Below are positions 1 to 9,455 of a stretch of 64,000 bases of DNA, piece by piece (the stretch's first letter is position 1; every line of letters begins with the position of its first letter). The DNA is from Phosphoribacter sp037046615 (GTDB lineage Bacteria > Actinomycetota > Actinomycetes > Actinomycetales > Dermatophilaceae), in contig JBAOHD010000019.1 in assembly GCA_037046615.1 (NCBI GenBank), positions 66,873-130,872 of the forward strand. Reading direction: 5' to 3'. The translations under genes were made by a program, and so were the position numbers. Below the pieces are notes generated by a model. That model did not search any database. It saw nothing but the letters and a program-made list of their open reading frames with translations, and had not been told where the DNA came from.

Positions 1-832
1 TCCGCGTCCACGCCCCGACATAGATCCGGTCACCGTCGTCCAGCTCGCGCTTGGGTCCGACGTCGATCGGGTCCTCTGGCAGAGCCGCCGATGCCGCTCC
101 CACAAACGTGCCATTGGCCGACCCGAGGTCTTCGACGAACCACCGCGTGCCGTCCGTCGTGAGTTGGGCGTGCCGACGGCTCACGCCACTGTCCTGGAGG
201 CAGTCGATGTCAGGCGTGATGTTCTTGCTCGTGGAGACGCGCCCGATGAGTGCGCTGCGCACCGCGAGCGGCACGACGACCGGCAGACCGGGCGACGGCA
301 TGGGCTCTTCGGCCTCTTGCACGGCATACCACTCAGGGTCGATCCACACCTCGGCGACCCATTCGACGGCAATGGTCGGCGGTATGCCGGTCGCCGCAGC
401 AGGTGCCTCAGCGGTGGGGTCGGTGGACGGAGTGGCACCAGGGTGAGCAGCGAGCGCAGACGACTCGGGGGATGCGGGATCCGCCGCGCTCGCCCCGGCT
501 GCCTCAGTCGCACCTGCCGCCACTGCCGACTCGGTCGCAGGTGCCGCAACGCCCCGCGGCATCGCGCCGGTCGTGAAGTCATAGCCGCACGCCTCGCAGA
601 AGAGCGAGTCGTGGGCGCTGCTGCTCTGACAGTTGGGGCACGTTTGCGCCTCTGGTCCCGCAGGGACAGACGAGCTTGCAGCGCTCGCCCCCCCGAAGGA
701 GCCGTAGCTCCCTTCGGCGGCACTCCCGCCAGCACCCCCGCCAGCCTTCGGCTGGGCGTTGGCGTCGATCTCGGCACCACACGTGTCGCAGTAGTCGTCC
801 GCTTGGGACGTGTGACCGTTCGGGCAGACCAT
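1..832 (-). CDS. FHA-domain protein with two zinc ribbons (C-terminus beyond window edge)
   Basis: Reads leftward from an ATG at 832 and runs off the window, so only about 277 residues are visible. Two cysteine ribbons open the protein: one at residues 3-18 (CPNGH then CDTCG) and one near residues 58-75 (CPNCQ then CEACG). An Ala/Pro/Thr-rich linker follows, then a forkhead-associated domain recognisable by its SRRHAQL and NGTFV motifs near residues 230-255. FHA domains bind phosphothreonine. In corynebacteria the FHA protein OdhI is the substrate of PknG, so a role as PknG target or reader is a reasonable inference. It is the last visible gene of the operon, 2 bases after the VWA gene. The 3' boundary is unknown. 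Confidence 0.85.
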   Translation of the reverse strand, partial: MVCPNGHTSQADDYCDTCGAEIDANAQPKAGGGAGGSAAEGSYGSFGGASAASSSVPAGPEAQTCPNCQSSSAHDSLFCEACGYDFTTGAMPRGVAAPATESAVAAGATEAAGASAADPASPESSALAAHPGATPSTDPTAEAPAAATGIPPTIAVEWVAEVWIDPEWYAVQEAEEPMPSPGLPVVVPLAVRSALIGRVSTSKNITPDIDCLQDSGVSRRHAQLTTDGTRWFVEDLGSANGTFVGAASAALPEDPIDVGPKRELDDGDRIYVGAWTR

Positions 833-834
833 GC

Positions 835-2112
835 TCACTTCTTGATCCTCCGAGTCTTCGTGGATGCGGTGTCCAGCGCCATCTCGTCGAGCCGTTCGAC
901 AGCCTTCTTGAGTCGCACCGTGCCGGCCTCGGCGTTGTCGATCTCGACGACCTTCTTCAGGCGTGAGGTCATCTCGTCGTCTCCAGTTGCCGTCGCGAGC
1001 TGGACGGCGCGGCCGAGTTTGCGGGTCGCGCCCTCCTCGTCGCCCGCGGCCTTCGCCGCGAGACCATCCTGGATGGCGGCCGCGAGCTCTGCCTGCCCGG
1101 TGTAGCGGGCCACCTGGTCGTCGATCCGGGTCGTGAGGGATTCGTCGCTCGACCACGTGGCCTTGACCAGGCCCTGGGCCTGCACCTCGTTGTTGACGAC
1201 GACCTGGACCCGGGAGGCCAACTGCTCCTGGCCAATGCTCTTGGCGGGCAAGCGAACTGCCACGTGGTAATCCCGTGACTCGTCAGCCCACGCACCCGTG
1301 GGGAAGGCCGCAGTCAGGGGGTTGACGAGGGTGCGCTTAGAGGTGATGTCCTCCAGGTGCGGTGCGACCTGCTTGACGAAGAGCACCTGCGCGCCCTGCG
1401 GCGCCCACACACGCAGGTCGACGGCTGACACACCACGGGCCATGGACGCGCGGATCAGCGACTCGAACTCCTGCGCCATCCGGTCGGGCGAGGGGATGAG
1501 GTCGACCGTCCCGAGCAGGGCCGACGCGATCCGCCGGACCTCACCGACCTCCCACCGGTCACCGAGACCGCGGCAGTCGCACTGGAAGAAGCCGGTGGCC
1601 CCTTGGATTGCCCACGTGAGCTGATCTGGCGTCTCGTGCTCGTTGGCGCCGTCGGTGAGGAGGATGGCATGGCGCTGCGTGACGTGGGGGACGGTGAGGA
1701 AGACCTCCTTGGCCTTGGTCAGCCAGGTCCCCATCGCGGTGCCGCCGTCGGCCTTGAACCGCTGGACTGCGGCGATCGCCTCGGCCCGGGTCCGCCCGTC
1801 CATCCGGACCATCTGCTGCGCACCGTATGCCGGGTAGACGAGCGTCCCGACGTGGTTGCCGGCGATGACCGCAAACCACGTCCCGTCGTTGATCTCATTG
1901 AGCGCCACCGACGCGGCATACCGGCCTTGAGCGATGCCATTGCCGCTCATCGACCCGGACGTGTCGACGATGACGATCTCGGCGGCCTCGGAACCCACCG
2001 CCGCGCCGGCCTGCCCGGCGCCGCTGCAGGTCACCCGGACGATGGCGTGGACGTCCGTGCCGCCGTCGGGGAGGAACTCATTCTGGAAGACCTCACTGGT
2101 GAACGTCGCCAT
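835..2112 (-). CDS. von Willebrand factor A domain protein
   Basis: A 425-residue protein. The ATG at 2112 is preceded by an AGAGGAG ribosome site and lies inside the end of the phosphatase gene (20-base overlap), which implies translational coupling. The VWA fold is shown by the metal-ion-dependent adhesion motif DTSGSMS at residues 50-56, followed by a conserved TDGANEHE segment. The C-terminal third is predicted helical and rich in Ala, Lys and Arg. No signal peptide or membrane segment is visible, so it is probably cytoplasmic. VWA proteins often pair with AAA+ ATPases as chaperone-like machines. The CbxX-type ATPase in the same operon is the obvious partner, but this is inference from context. 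Confidence 0.9.
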   Translation of the reverse strand: MATFTSEVFQNEFLPDGGTDVHAIVRVTCSGAGQAGAAVGSEAAEIVIVDTSGSMSGNGIAQGRYAASVALNEINDGTWFAVIAGNHVGTLVYPAYGAQQMVRMDGRTRAEAIAAVQRFKADGGTAMGTWLTKAKEVFLTVPHVTQRHAILLTDGANEHETPDQLTWAIQGATGFFQCDCRGLGDRWEVGEVRRIASALLGTVDLIPSPDRMAQEFESLIRASMARGVSAVDLRVWAPQGAQVLFVKQVAPHLEDITSKRTLVNPLTAAFPTGAWADESRDYHVAVRLPAKSIGQEQLASRVQVVVNNEVQAQGLVKATWSSDESLTTRIDDQVARYTGQAELAAAIQDGLAAKAAGDEEGATRKLGRAVQLATATGDDEMTSRLKKVVEIDNAEAGTVRLKKAVERLDEMALDTASTKTRRIKK

Positions 2113-3347
2113 CGGGGCGCTCCTCTCGGGGGGCAATCGGGTCAGCGTCTGGGGCTGAGTCTGCCGTGAGAGGCCCGACTCGGGCCAATGCGGCGGTGAT
2201 GTTGTCGATGCCGCCACTGGCGTTGGCGAAGTCGACAAGCGCTCCGGCGAGGGCCAGGGGGTCGTGTCCACGCTCGGCAAGGGCAGTCACCGACCGCGCC
2301 ACGAGATCGCGCAGGTCGGCCGGGGCCGACGAGTAATTCCAGAGGCCGTCGCTGCACACGAGCAGCCAGCCGGGCTCGGTGAGGTCGACGGCGGTCGTGT
2401 GGGGAGTGAGGTCGTCGGGCGAGTCCACCCCCAACCAGCGCGTGATCGCATGGGCCTGCGGACCGGTCTCCGCCTCCTTGCGGGGGACACCTTCCCGGAT
2501 CTGCTCAGCGGCAAAGGAGTCGTCGTGGGTGAGCTGCACCGGCGTGCTCGCGGGGTCGTCGGGCAGCCAGTAGGCGCGGCTGTCACCGACATTGCCCACG
2601 ACAGCAAGGGTGCCGTCGATCACCGCGGCGACGAAGGTGCATGACGGCGGTGCGGGTGTGTCAGCCGACGGAGTAGCCGTGACGACGGCTCCCCGGGCCG
2701 CGCTGACCGCCTCGCCCAATCGGGCCGACATCGCCGACATCAACGCCTCCCGCGTGCCCATCCCGCGGGGAATGGGAGCGCTGAGGGTCTCGCGCGCCGA
2801 CCGGGCGGCTGCGAGGCTCGCGATGTGGGAGTCGGTCGTGTTGGAGACCCCGTCGCACACGACGATGGTCGCCTGCCCGAGCTGTGCCTCGGAGGCCTGC
2901 AGTGCCATCGCGTCTTCGTTACGGGTATGCCGTTTGCCGATGTCACAGACCCCCGCCACCCACGCGGCGGGCGCCTCGGTGAAATGGTTGCGAGGGTCGG
3001 GCTGTTTGCTCCCGCACTGGTCGCAGTAGCCGTCGACGTAGGATCCCTCGCCACACGCCGAGCACGTGAGCTCGGCCGGGTGGTCGACTTCCACGGCGAC
3101 GCCGCCAATGACCGGGCCCGTCCAGCCCACATCGAGCGGTGACTCATCCCCGGCTGCGGCGGTGACAGCAGGAGCATGAGCCTGGCGTGGCATGGTCTGC
3201 CCGACGGCGCCTTCCGGAGGCAGGGCCGAGGTGGCGAAGTCCAGGCCGCACGCCTCGCAGAAGGCAGCCTCGAGCGTCCGGTCGGCGCCGCATGCGGGGC
3301 AGAGCAGCGTCCCGGACGGTTCGTCGGCAGCTCGTCGGTGTCGTCAT
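2093..3347 (-). CDS. PP2C-family Ser/Thr protein phosphatase with N-terminal zinc ribbons (one apparent frameshift)
   Basis: The catalytic domain is a PP2C phosphatase: NEDAM, VCDGVS, GNVGDSRAYW, VCSDGLWNY and DNITA give the usual metal-binding acidic residues. Two cysteine ribbons precede it: CPACG/CEACG around 3240-3305 and CSACGEGSYVDGYCDQCGS just before the catalytic domain. The likely start is the ATG at 3347, overlapping the pknG stop as ATGA. It reaches the ribbon only if one base near 3315-3335 is removed, consistent with the extra-base errors elsewhere in this sequence. A shorter alternative begins at the ATG at 3193 and would lose the first ribbon. Coupled to pknG upstream and the VWA gene downstream. 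Its expected role is to reverse PknG phosphorylation; that pairing is inferred from context. Confidence 0.85.
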
Positions 3348-5797
3348 CGCAGGCTCCAGGGTCGGACGGCATTGGCTTGGTCGACGAGGGCAATCCGCGC
3401 GGCATCGTCGGCAGTGACGGCGGCGAGCTTGCGGTAGGCCGCCTCCAGCCCGGTCCGCAGGCCCTTCTCAGTGGCTGGCACGCCGCCAGGAAGGGTCAGG
3501 GCCGGGTTGGCCGACGAGGGGTCGCGGCGCAGACGCTCGAGGGCGCTCGTGAAGACGGTGACCTCAAGCTGGGCCTTGTCCGCCGGGTCCATCGGCACGC
3601 CGTCGACGCTGCGCAGGGCCGACGCGAGTTGGGCGAAGTCACGCCCGGGCGCCGCGAGGACGCTCGCGCGCTTTTGCCGGGCCAGACCGTAGGCCCGCGA
3701 CGTCGTCGGCACGAGATCGAGCGCCTCCGTCACGCCGGTGACGTCGCCTCGTTGGAGCCGGATGCGGGCCAGTCCGAAGGCGGCGATCGCGGTGTATGCC
3801 GCGTCGGTCCGGGCGCACACGGCATACAGGCTCTCGGCCACTTCCGCCTCGCCGCTGACTTCACACGCGAAGGCGAGCGCGAGCTTGGGGGCGAGCTCTC
3901 CCGGCACCTGGCCGTAGACCGCGTTGAAGGAGCTCTGGGCATCCTTGGCGTCGCGGGCGGCGAGGGCGGCGAGCCCTTGGAGCCAGACGGCACGCCATTC
4001 CCATGGGTCATCGCGGAGCATCTCGGCGGTGGAGACCATGACCAGACCCGGGTCTCGGCGTTGGAGGCCGGAGCGCGCCAACTCGATGCGCACCTCGGGT
4101 GAGGGCGCGACCGACCGCAACGCGTCGGGTCGCTCGTGCGGAGCCATGGCGCGCACGTCTTCGACGAAGCGAGCCTGCGGGTCGTGGGGGTCCAGGCGCA
4201 GGCCAGGCAGGTTGTACCAGTCGAGGACGTCAGAGGAGATCGTCGGGTCCTCGAACAGGCGTGACGGAGCACTCGTCGTCGCGCGCTCGAGCTTGGCGTC
4301 CTGGGCGACGACCTCCCGCAAGACTCCCAGCATCTGCACGCGCATCTCGTCTGCCGACGCGAAACGATCGTCGGGACTCGTCGCGCAGGCCTTGAGGACG
4401 AGGCGGTAGAACGAGTCGTAGGCGGCGAAGGCAGGCACCTGGTCGGGTGTCGGCAGCGAGTCGACATAGGTGGTCTGGTAGCCCCGGAACTCTGAGGTCA
4501 GCACGACGAGCGTGCGCCCGATCGTGTAGATGTCGGAGGCGACCGAGACGCCTTCCTTGGCCACCTCCGGTGCCTGATAGCCGACGGTGCCGAAGATCGC
4601 CGAGTCCTCGTCATCGAGCCGCCGGACCCCGCCGAGGTCGATGAGCTTGAGGTCGTCGCCGACCTGGATGAGGTTATCGGGCTTGAAGTCGCAGTAGGCC
4701 AGGCCGAGGTCGTGGAGGTACTGGAAGGCCGGCAGGATCTCGATGATGTAGGCGAGGGCCTGGTCGACCGGCAGGGGGTCATAGCTGCCCGACTTGCGCA
4801 TCCGCTGCTTGAGGACAGCCTTGAGCGACGTGCCCCCGACATACTCCATGACGATGTAACCGGCGCCGTCGAAGGTGACGAAGTTGTAGATCTCGACGAT
4901 GTGCGGGTGCTCGACCTGGGCGAGGAAGCGCTGTTCGGCGATCGCGGCGGCGAGCGCGTCGGGGTCACCGGAGTTGAGCAGGCCCTTGAGCACGACCCAC
5001 CGGTCGGACACATTGCGGTCCTTGGCGAGATAGATCCAACCCAGGCCACCGTGGGCGAGGCACCCAGCCACTTCGTACTGACCCGCGACGAGGTCGCCCG
5101 CCTTGAGCTTGGGGTCGAAGGAGAAGGCCTGGCGGCATTTGGGGCAGAACCCTGTCGTGCGACCCGGCTTGTCGCCCGTCGAGCGACCGACCTTCGTGCC
5201 GCACGCCGAGCAGAAGCGCTTGTCCTCCGGCACCATCGGATGGGCCATGACCGCCGTCGAGGCATCGACCGCCGGCATGGGTGGGATCTGCGTGAGGCCG
5301 GCTCCGAGCTTGGCCGACCGCATCCGCTGGGAGGATGACGTGACCCGACGCACCGTCTTGGAGCCACCGGAGCGAGCTCGCGCGGAGCCGATGACGGTCG
5401 CTGACAACCGATTGCTCGCAGCCGATCGGGTGGAGCCCACCGGGGAGGTCACCGGGCTCTCGCCTGCAGCGCTCGCCGACGCCCCCGCAGTTGCGGGCAC
5501 GGTGGGTGGCGATCCGGCGGCCGAGCCACAAATCGTGCAGTAGCCGTCGAGATAGGTGCCGGAGCAGGTGGGTTGGGTGCATCGGCGGCCATCGGCCTGG
5601 GAGGGCGGTGCGGGTTGCACCTTCGGCGCGACCGCGGGCGCAGGTGGCGCGGGCGGCGCAAAGCCGGATGAGGCCGGGCGCTGCGCCGTCGGCACCGCAG
5701 CCCCGCCGGGGGAGCCGCATACGTCGCAGTAACCGTCGAGGATCGATCCTGTGCATCCCGGTTGGGCACACCGGACGCTCGCGCCCTTGGAGCTCAT
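3344..5797 (-). CDS. pknG: Serine/threonine protein kinase PknG
   Basis: An 817-residue soluble kinase. Residues 10-30 and 73-92 are two near-identical cysteine ribbons ending LDGYCxxCGS. Residues 194-221 form the rubredoxin-like CxxCG/CPKC element typical of PknG. The kinase domain spans about 240-500, with glycine loop GGLGWIYLA, lysine in VVLKGL, catalytic YCDFKPDN near 366 and LIDLGGV in place of DFG. The C-terminal 250 residues are helical repeats matching the PknG TPR region. In mycobacteria and corynebacteria PknG responds to amino-acid supply through GlnH and GlnX and controls 2-oxoglutarate metabolism via an FHA protein. All these partners are encoded here. The ATG overlaps the upstream stop as ATGA. 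The two extra N-terminal ribbons are not in the mycobacterial protein as I recall it. Confidence 0.96.
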   Translation of the reverse strand: MSSKGASVRCAQPGCTGSILDGYCDVCGSPGGAAVPTAQRPASSGFAPPAPPAPAVAPKVQPAPPSQADGRRCTQPTCSGTYLDGYCTICGSAAGSPPTVPATAGASASAAGESPVTSPVGSTRSAASNRLSATVIGSARARSGGSKTVRRVTSSSQRMRSAKLGAGLTQIPPMPAVDASTAVMAHPMVPEDKRFCSACGTKVGRSTGDKPGRTTGFCPKCRQAFSFDPKLKAGDLVAGQYEVAGCLAHGGLGWIYLAKDRNVSDRWVVLKGLLNSGDPDALAAAIAEQRFLAQVEHPHIVEIYNFVTFDGAGYIVMEYVGGTSLKAVLKQRMRKSGSYDPLPVDQALAYIIEILPAFQYLHDLGLAYCDFKPDNLIQVGDDLKLIDLGGVRRLDDEDSAIFGTVGYQAPEVAKEGVSVASDIYTIGRTLVVLTSEFRGYQTTYVDSLPTPDQVPAFAAYDSFYRLVLKACATSPDDRFASADEMRVQMLGVLREVVAQDAKLERATTSAPSRLFEDPTISSDVLDWYNLPGLRLDPHDPQARFVEDVRAMAPHERPDALRSVAPSPEVRIELARSGLQRRDPGLVMVSTAEMLRDDPWEWRAVWLQGLAALAARDAKDAQSSFNAVYGQVPGELAPKLALAFACEVSGEAEVAESLYAVCARTDAAYTAIAAFGLARIRLQRGDVTGVTEALDLVPTTSRAYGLARQKRASVLAAPGRDFAQLASALRSVDGVPMDPADKAQLEVTVFTSALERLRRDPSSANPALTLPGGVPATEKGLRTGLEAAYRKLAAVTADDAARIALVDQANAVRPWSLR

Positions 5798-7017
5798 CGG
5801 GTCCTCCCTCTCGTCGCAGCCGGCGCGCGTCGCGCCGTGAAGTAGGCCTCATACGCCGCGAGCAGCGCCCGGGCCGTGGTCATATCGGTCGGGGTCGTGG
5901 CCAGGACCGTGTCCAGCCGGGTGCGCAGGTGCTCGAGATCGGCGTCGCCGACCCCGGCGGCCCGCACCTGGGCGGCGAGCGCACCGGCATACCCCTGGAT
6001 CTCGTCGCGTTCGGCCAGGGCGCTCGCGTATGCCGTGTGGACGACCGTGAGTGCCCGGGAGACCGCATCGAGCCTCGTGAGGTAGGCGTCCACGTGGTCT
6101 GCGGCAGTGGGGATTTCGCCAAGGGCGCGGACATCGGGCACAGCGAGCCGAGGCGCTGGTGACACCTGCGCGACGCACCGGTCGACGAGCGCGGTGACGG
6201 CAGCGCTGCGAGCGAGGAGTTCCTGGCGCAGCGTGGCAGCGCGCTGGGCATCCTTGGCGTCGTCGAGCCGTTGACCGGCGCCAACGATGAGGTCACGTTC
6301 GGTGCCCGAGGCGTCGAACTCCAGCGGCGCGAGGAGACCACCGACGTCGGCCCCACGCTTGGCCCGGTCGGTGACATCGGCCAGCCGTCGGTCGAGCCGC
6401 TGCAGGAGGTCGCGGGCCGCTTCCCGGTCGGCCCCGGCGGGCACGAGCATGATCTGGTCGCGGATGCGCTCGATCGTCGCGCGGACGTCCTTGACCCGGG
6501 TGCCCACCTCGGCGCCCGACGGCTCGAGCGACAACCTGGCGCGCAACGACGAGGCCATGGCATCGCTGAGCCGGCAGGCCTCGGGGAGGGACAGCGCCAG
6601 CGCGCCGGAGGTGGACGGCGCGATCTTGGCGGCAGCTGATCCTGGTGCGACGTCGAGTCGCCCCCAGATCAGCGTGGACAGCCGGGCAGCCTCGGTCGGC
6701 CCGACGCGACCGGAGTCGAAGGTCACGCTGAGCAAGTCGTAGCGGTCGGCGATCGCCTTCCATAACGCCATCGACACGAGCATGTCCCGGCTGAAGGCGT
6801 CGGCCTCGCTCGAGGCGAGCGCAGCGGCGTCGAGAGCGTCGAGCTCGGCCTTGCGCTGGTCCCGCCAGACCCCGAGATCACGGAGGTAGACGAAGGCTTC
6901 CTGGACCCCGACGGGATCCCCGAGACGCCCCGGGGCGACCGGCGCGACGGCGGTCGGCCGGCTGCCGCCGCCGGAGGAGCCGCCCGGGGACGGGATGGGA
7001 TCGAGGCTGAGGCTCAC
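5794..7017 (-). CDS. Unknown soluble protein of the PknG operon
   Basis: A 407-residue protein starting with GTG at 7017, three bases after the glnH stop, and ending in an ATGA overlap with pknG. I do not recognise a named family. A Gly/Ser/Pro-rich N-terminus of about 35 residues is followed by an Ala/Leu/Arg-rich sequence that reads as nearly all alpha-helix, with several stretches likely to form coiled coils (for example the region around residues 160-240). No cysteine ribbon, signal peptide or membrane segment is visible. Its position between the GlnH sensor and the kinase, with tight coupling on both sides, suggests a dedicated scaffold or adaptor of the module. Confidence 0.75.
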   Translation of the reverse strand: MSLSLDPIPSPGGSSGGGSRPTAVAPVAPGRLGDPVGVQEAFVYLRDLGVWRDQRKAELDALDAAALASSEADAFSRDMLVSMALWKAIADRYDLLSVTFDSGRVGPTEAARLSTLIWGRLDVAPGSAAAKIAPSTSGALALSLPEACRLSDAMASSLRARLSLEPSGAEVGTRVKDVRATIERIRDQIMLVPAGADREAARDLLQRLDRRLADVTDRAKRGADVGGLLAPLEFDASGTERDLIVGAGQRLDDAKDAQRAATLRQELLARSAAVTALVDRCVAQVSPAPRLAVPDVRALGEIPTAADHVDAYLTRLDAVSRALTVVHTAYASALAERDEIQGYAGALAAQVRAAGVGDADLEHLRTRLDTVLATTPTDMTTARALLAAYEAYFTARRAPAATRGRTR

Positions 7018-7020
7018 CGA

Positions 7021-8043
7021 CTATGCCCGCCCGTAGATCGGCGTGGGCGGGGCCGGTGCCGGGCCGAGCGAGGGCTCGAGCCACCGGTTGTAGATCGCGG
7101 TCCAACGGCCATCGGCCCGCATTTGGGCCAGCACCGTGTTGGCGTATTGGACAAGCGCCTTGTCGTCCTTGTGGAAGCCCAAGCCATAGGGCTCGGCGGT
7201 GATCGGGTCGCTGGCTGTCACCTCGGCATACGGGTCCTGGGCGACGAGCCCGGCCAGGACGGTGTCGTCGCCGGTGATGGCATCGACCTTGCCCTGCTGG
7301 AAGAGCACGAGGCACCCAGTGTGCGTGTCGGACCCGACGGCTGTGACCGACGTCGATTCCTTGAGCTTGGCCATGCTCGACGTGCCGTTGGGGGCGCAGA
7401 CGCGTTGCCCGGCAAGGTCGGCGAGGGTCTTGGCGGTGGACCCCTTCCGGACGAGGACCTTCTGGCCTGAGTGGTAATACTCGGTCGAGAAGGCGATGTC
7501 CTGCCAGCGAGCGCAGGTCATCGTCATGTTGCGAGCGACGACGTCGACCGTGCGGCTTTGCAGCACCGGAATGCGCTGGCTCGCCGTGATGACGGTGAAC
7601 TTGACCTTCGACGGGTCGCCGAAGATCGCCCGGGCCAGCTCGCGGACGACGTCGATGTCGAAGCCCTCAAGCTGACCTGTGAGCGGGTTGCGAGATCCGA
7701 GCAGCAGCGTGTCGGCCGAGACGCCAGCGATGAGATAGCCGCGCCGCGCGATATCGCCGAGTCTGCCCTGATCTCCCGCCGCATTGGGCAGGGCGGCAAG
7801 CGCGTCGTAGGACGTCGTCGCATTGGTGCAGGTCACCGGAGGTGCCGCCGTGGTGCTCGTCGTCGGCGCCGCCGTGGCTGTCGTGCTCGGGGGAGCGCTC
7901 GTCGTCGGGGTCGGGACGTAGGTCGCGCCGGTGCACGCGCTCAGACCCAGGGCGAGGGCCGCGGTCGCTGACACGAGGAGGCGTCGGGCGGTGTGCTTCG
8001 GGAGGTCGGACATCGGGATGCGGGTCATGGTGGTGCGGGTCAT
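7021..8043 (-). CDS. glnH: Amino-acid-binding lipoprotein GlnH
   Basis: A 340-residue substrate-binding lipoprotein. The ATG at 8043 overlaps the glnX stop (ATGA). A lipobox LSAC near residue 37 follows a hydrophobic signal, then a Thr/Pro/Ala-rich spacer. The periplasmic-binding-protein type 2 fold is shown by GYLIAGVSADTLLLGSRN, EGFDIDVVRELARAIFGDP and the NMTMTCARWQDIAFST segment, as in glutamate/glutamine binders. In the known actinobacterial system GlnH senses extracellular Asp/Glu/Gln and signals through GlnX to PknG; all three are adjacent here. No ABC permease or ATPase lies nearby, so this copy looks like a sensor and not a transporter subunit. Confidence 0.93.
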   Translation of the reverse strand: MTRTTMTRIPMSDLPKHTARRLLVSATAALALGLSACTGATYVPTPTTSAPPSTTATAAPTTSTTAAPPVTCTNATTSYDALAALPNAAGDQGRLGDIARRGYLIAGVSADTLLLGSRNPLTGQLEGFDIDVVRELARAIFGDPSKVKFTVITASQRIPVLQSRTVDVVARNMTMTCARWQDIAFSTEYYHSGQKVLVRKGSTAKTLADLAGQRVCAPNGTSSMAKLKESTSVTAVGSDTHTGCLVLFQQGKVDAITGDDTVLAGLVAQDPYAEVTASDPITAEPYGLGFHKDDKALVQYANTVLAQMRADGRWTAIYNRWLEPSLGPAPAPPTPIYGRA

Positions 8044-9455
8044 CGGTATTCCTCCAGCCGCTTGGCGATGCCGCGGGCGGTCAGTCCAGAGGCGGCGATG
8101 CCGCCGACGAGGACAGCCAGAGCCGCGATCAAGAGCGAGGTGCGCGGTGCCAGGGTTTGTTGGCTGAGCTTGGCCTGCGCGTCTGCAAGCGGTGTGGACG
8201 TCGCGGTGTCGAGGGCGGCAAAGGTGCGTCCGGCGGCCTGCGAGGTCGTGGTCGCTTCGCTCACCGCTTGATCCCACGCGCCTTTGTCGTCGAGCGACCG
8301 GATGGCTGCGTGGGCCTGGAAGTAGTCGGTCGCAGCCTTCTTGATCGACGTGGACTGGGCGGGCCTCAGGGCGAGGTCGATGGCGGTGGTGATCTCCTTG
8401 ATCCGGGCCTGGACGCGCGCTTCGTAGGGAGCCGCCTGGCCGCGGGCGATGAGGCCGAGGCTCTCGTTGGCCCGGATGTCGAAGGCGGCCGACCGGATGC
8501 TGGCCAAAGCCGTCGTCTCGCGGAAGGTCGTCCGCTCGGCCTCACCAAGGGTGGAACTGGCGGACATGAGGACCCCGGTCGCGAGCAGGTATGCCGCGAG
8601 CACGGCCGCCGCGGCAGCGGTGAGGCCGGTGTTGAGGTAGCGGTGGGTCCGTTTGGCCAGCCAGACCCCGACCCCGGCGAAGGCCAGCAAGGTGGCGAGC
8701 CCGATGATGTGGAAGGGCAGCGACGTCCTCGCGACGGCAAACTCTCCGGTGGTGCGATCGGCATTGGCGACCCGGAGGTTGTCGAGCAAGGGCAGAGCGG
8801 TCGCTCGCAGCGAGGCGCTCGCCTGCTTGAGGTATTGCGATCCGACCGGCATCCCTTGTCGGTTGTAGGCCCGTGCGGACTCGACGTCGGCGGCATACCG
8901 CTGGATCGCACCGTTGAGGAGGGCCAACGCGTCGGCGTCGGAGGGCTGGGTGCTCGCGGCGGTCGAGATCGCGCTGGTGACCCGAGCCATCGCCGCCTCA
9001 TAGTCAGCGCGCTGGGCGGGGTTCTCCAGACCTGCCACGAGGAATGCGTTGGTGGCGTCGGAGTCTGCGCGCAGGATGTCGCTGTAGATGCCTTGGATGC
9101 GCACGACCTGATCGGCATTGGTGTCGGCTCGCGTCGTCGCGTTGGCGGTGCTGTAGAGCGCGAGCGCACCACCGAGGGCGAAGACGAACGACATGACGAT
9201 TGTCAGCCACCGCAGGGCATTCATCCGGCCCGGCGTGTCATTGAGGACGCCGGGTAGGGATATGCGGCCCTCACCAGCGGCTTTCCGTGCCGCGGGGGCC
9301 CAGGGGGAGGACGCGCTCTCGGGGACAGCAGTGGGTATGCCGGTCGCGCTCGCCACTGCGGGCGGGGCCGTCGGTGCGACTGCGGTTGCTGAGGCGGCTG
9401 AGGGCTTGGGCGCCGCGGCGCCGGCTGCGGCAGCGGTGGGGCCAGTCGGACTCAT
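8040..9455 (-). CDS. glnX: GlnX-like membrane transducer
   Basis: A 471-residue membrane protein with ATG at 9455 overlapping the AAA+ stop. About 60 residues of Ala/Pro-rich cytoplasmic N-terminus are followed by a first membrane segment (WLTIVMSFVFALGGALALYS), a roughly 150-residue helical extracytoplasmic domain, two closely spaced central segments, a second helical domain and a last segment near the C-terminus. This four-segment, two-sensor-domain plan is that of GlnX, the partner that passes the GlnH signal to PknG. Identification rests on topology plus gene order, not on a catalytic motif. Confidence 0.85.
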   Translation of the reverse strand: MSPTGPTAAAAGAAAPKPSAASATAVAPTAPPAVASATGIPTAVPESASSPWAPAARKAAGEGRISLPGVLNDTPGRMNALRWLTIVMSFVFALGGALALYSTANATTRADTNADQVVRIQGIYSDILRADSDATNAFLVAGLENPAQRADYEAAMARVTSAISTAASTQPSDADALALLNGAIQRYAADVESARAYNRQGMPVGSQYLKQASASLRATALPLLDNLRVANADRTTGEFAVARTSLPFHIIGLATLLAFAGVGVWLAKRTHRYLNTGLTAAAAAVLAAYLLATGVLMSASSTLGEAERTTFRETTALASIRSAAFDIRANESLGLIARGQAAPYEARVQARIKEITTAIDLALRPAQSTSIKKAATDYFQAHAAIRSLDDKGAWDQAVSEATTTSQAAGRTFAALDTATSTPLADAQAKLSQQTLAPRTSLLIAALAVLVGGIAASGLTARGIAKRLEEYR

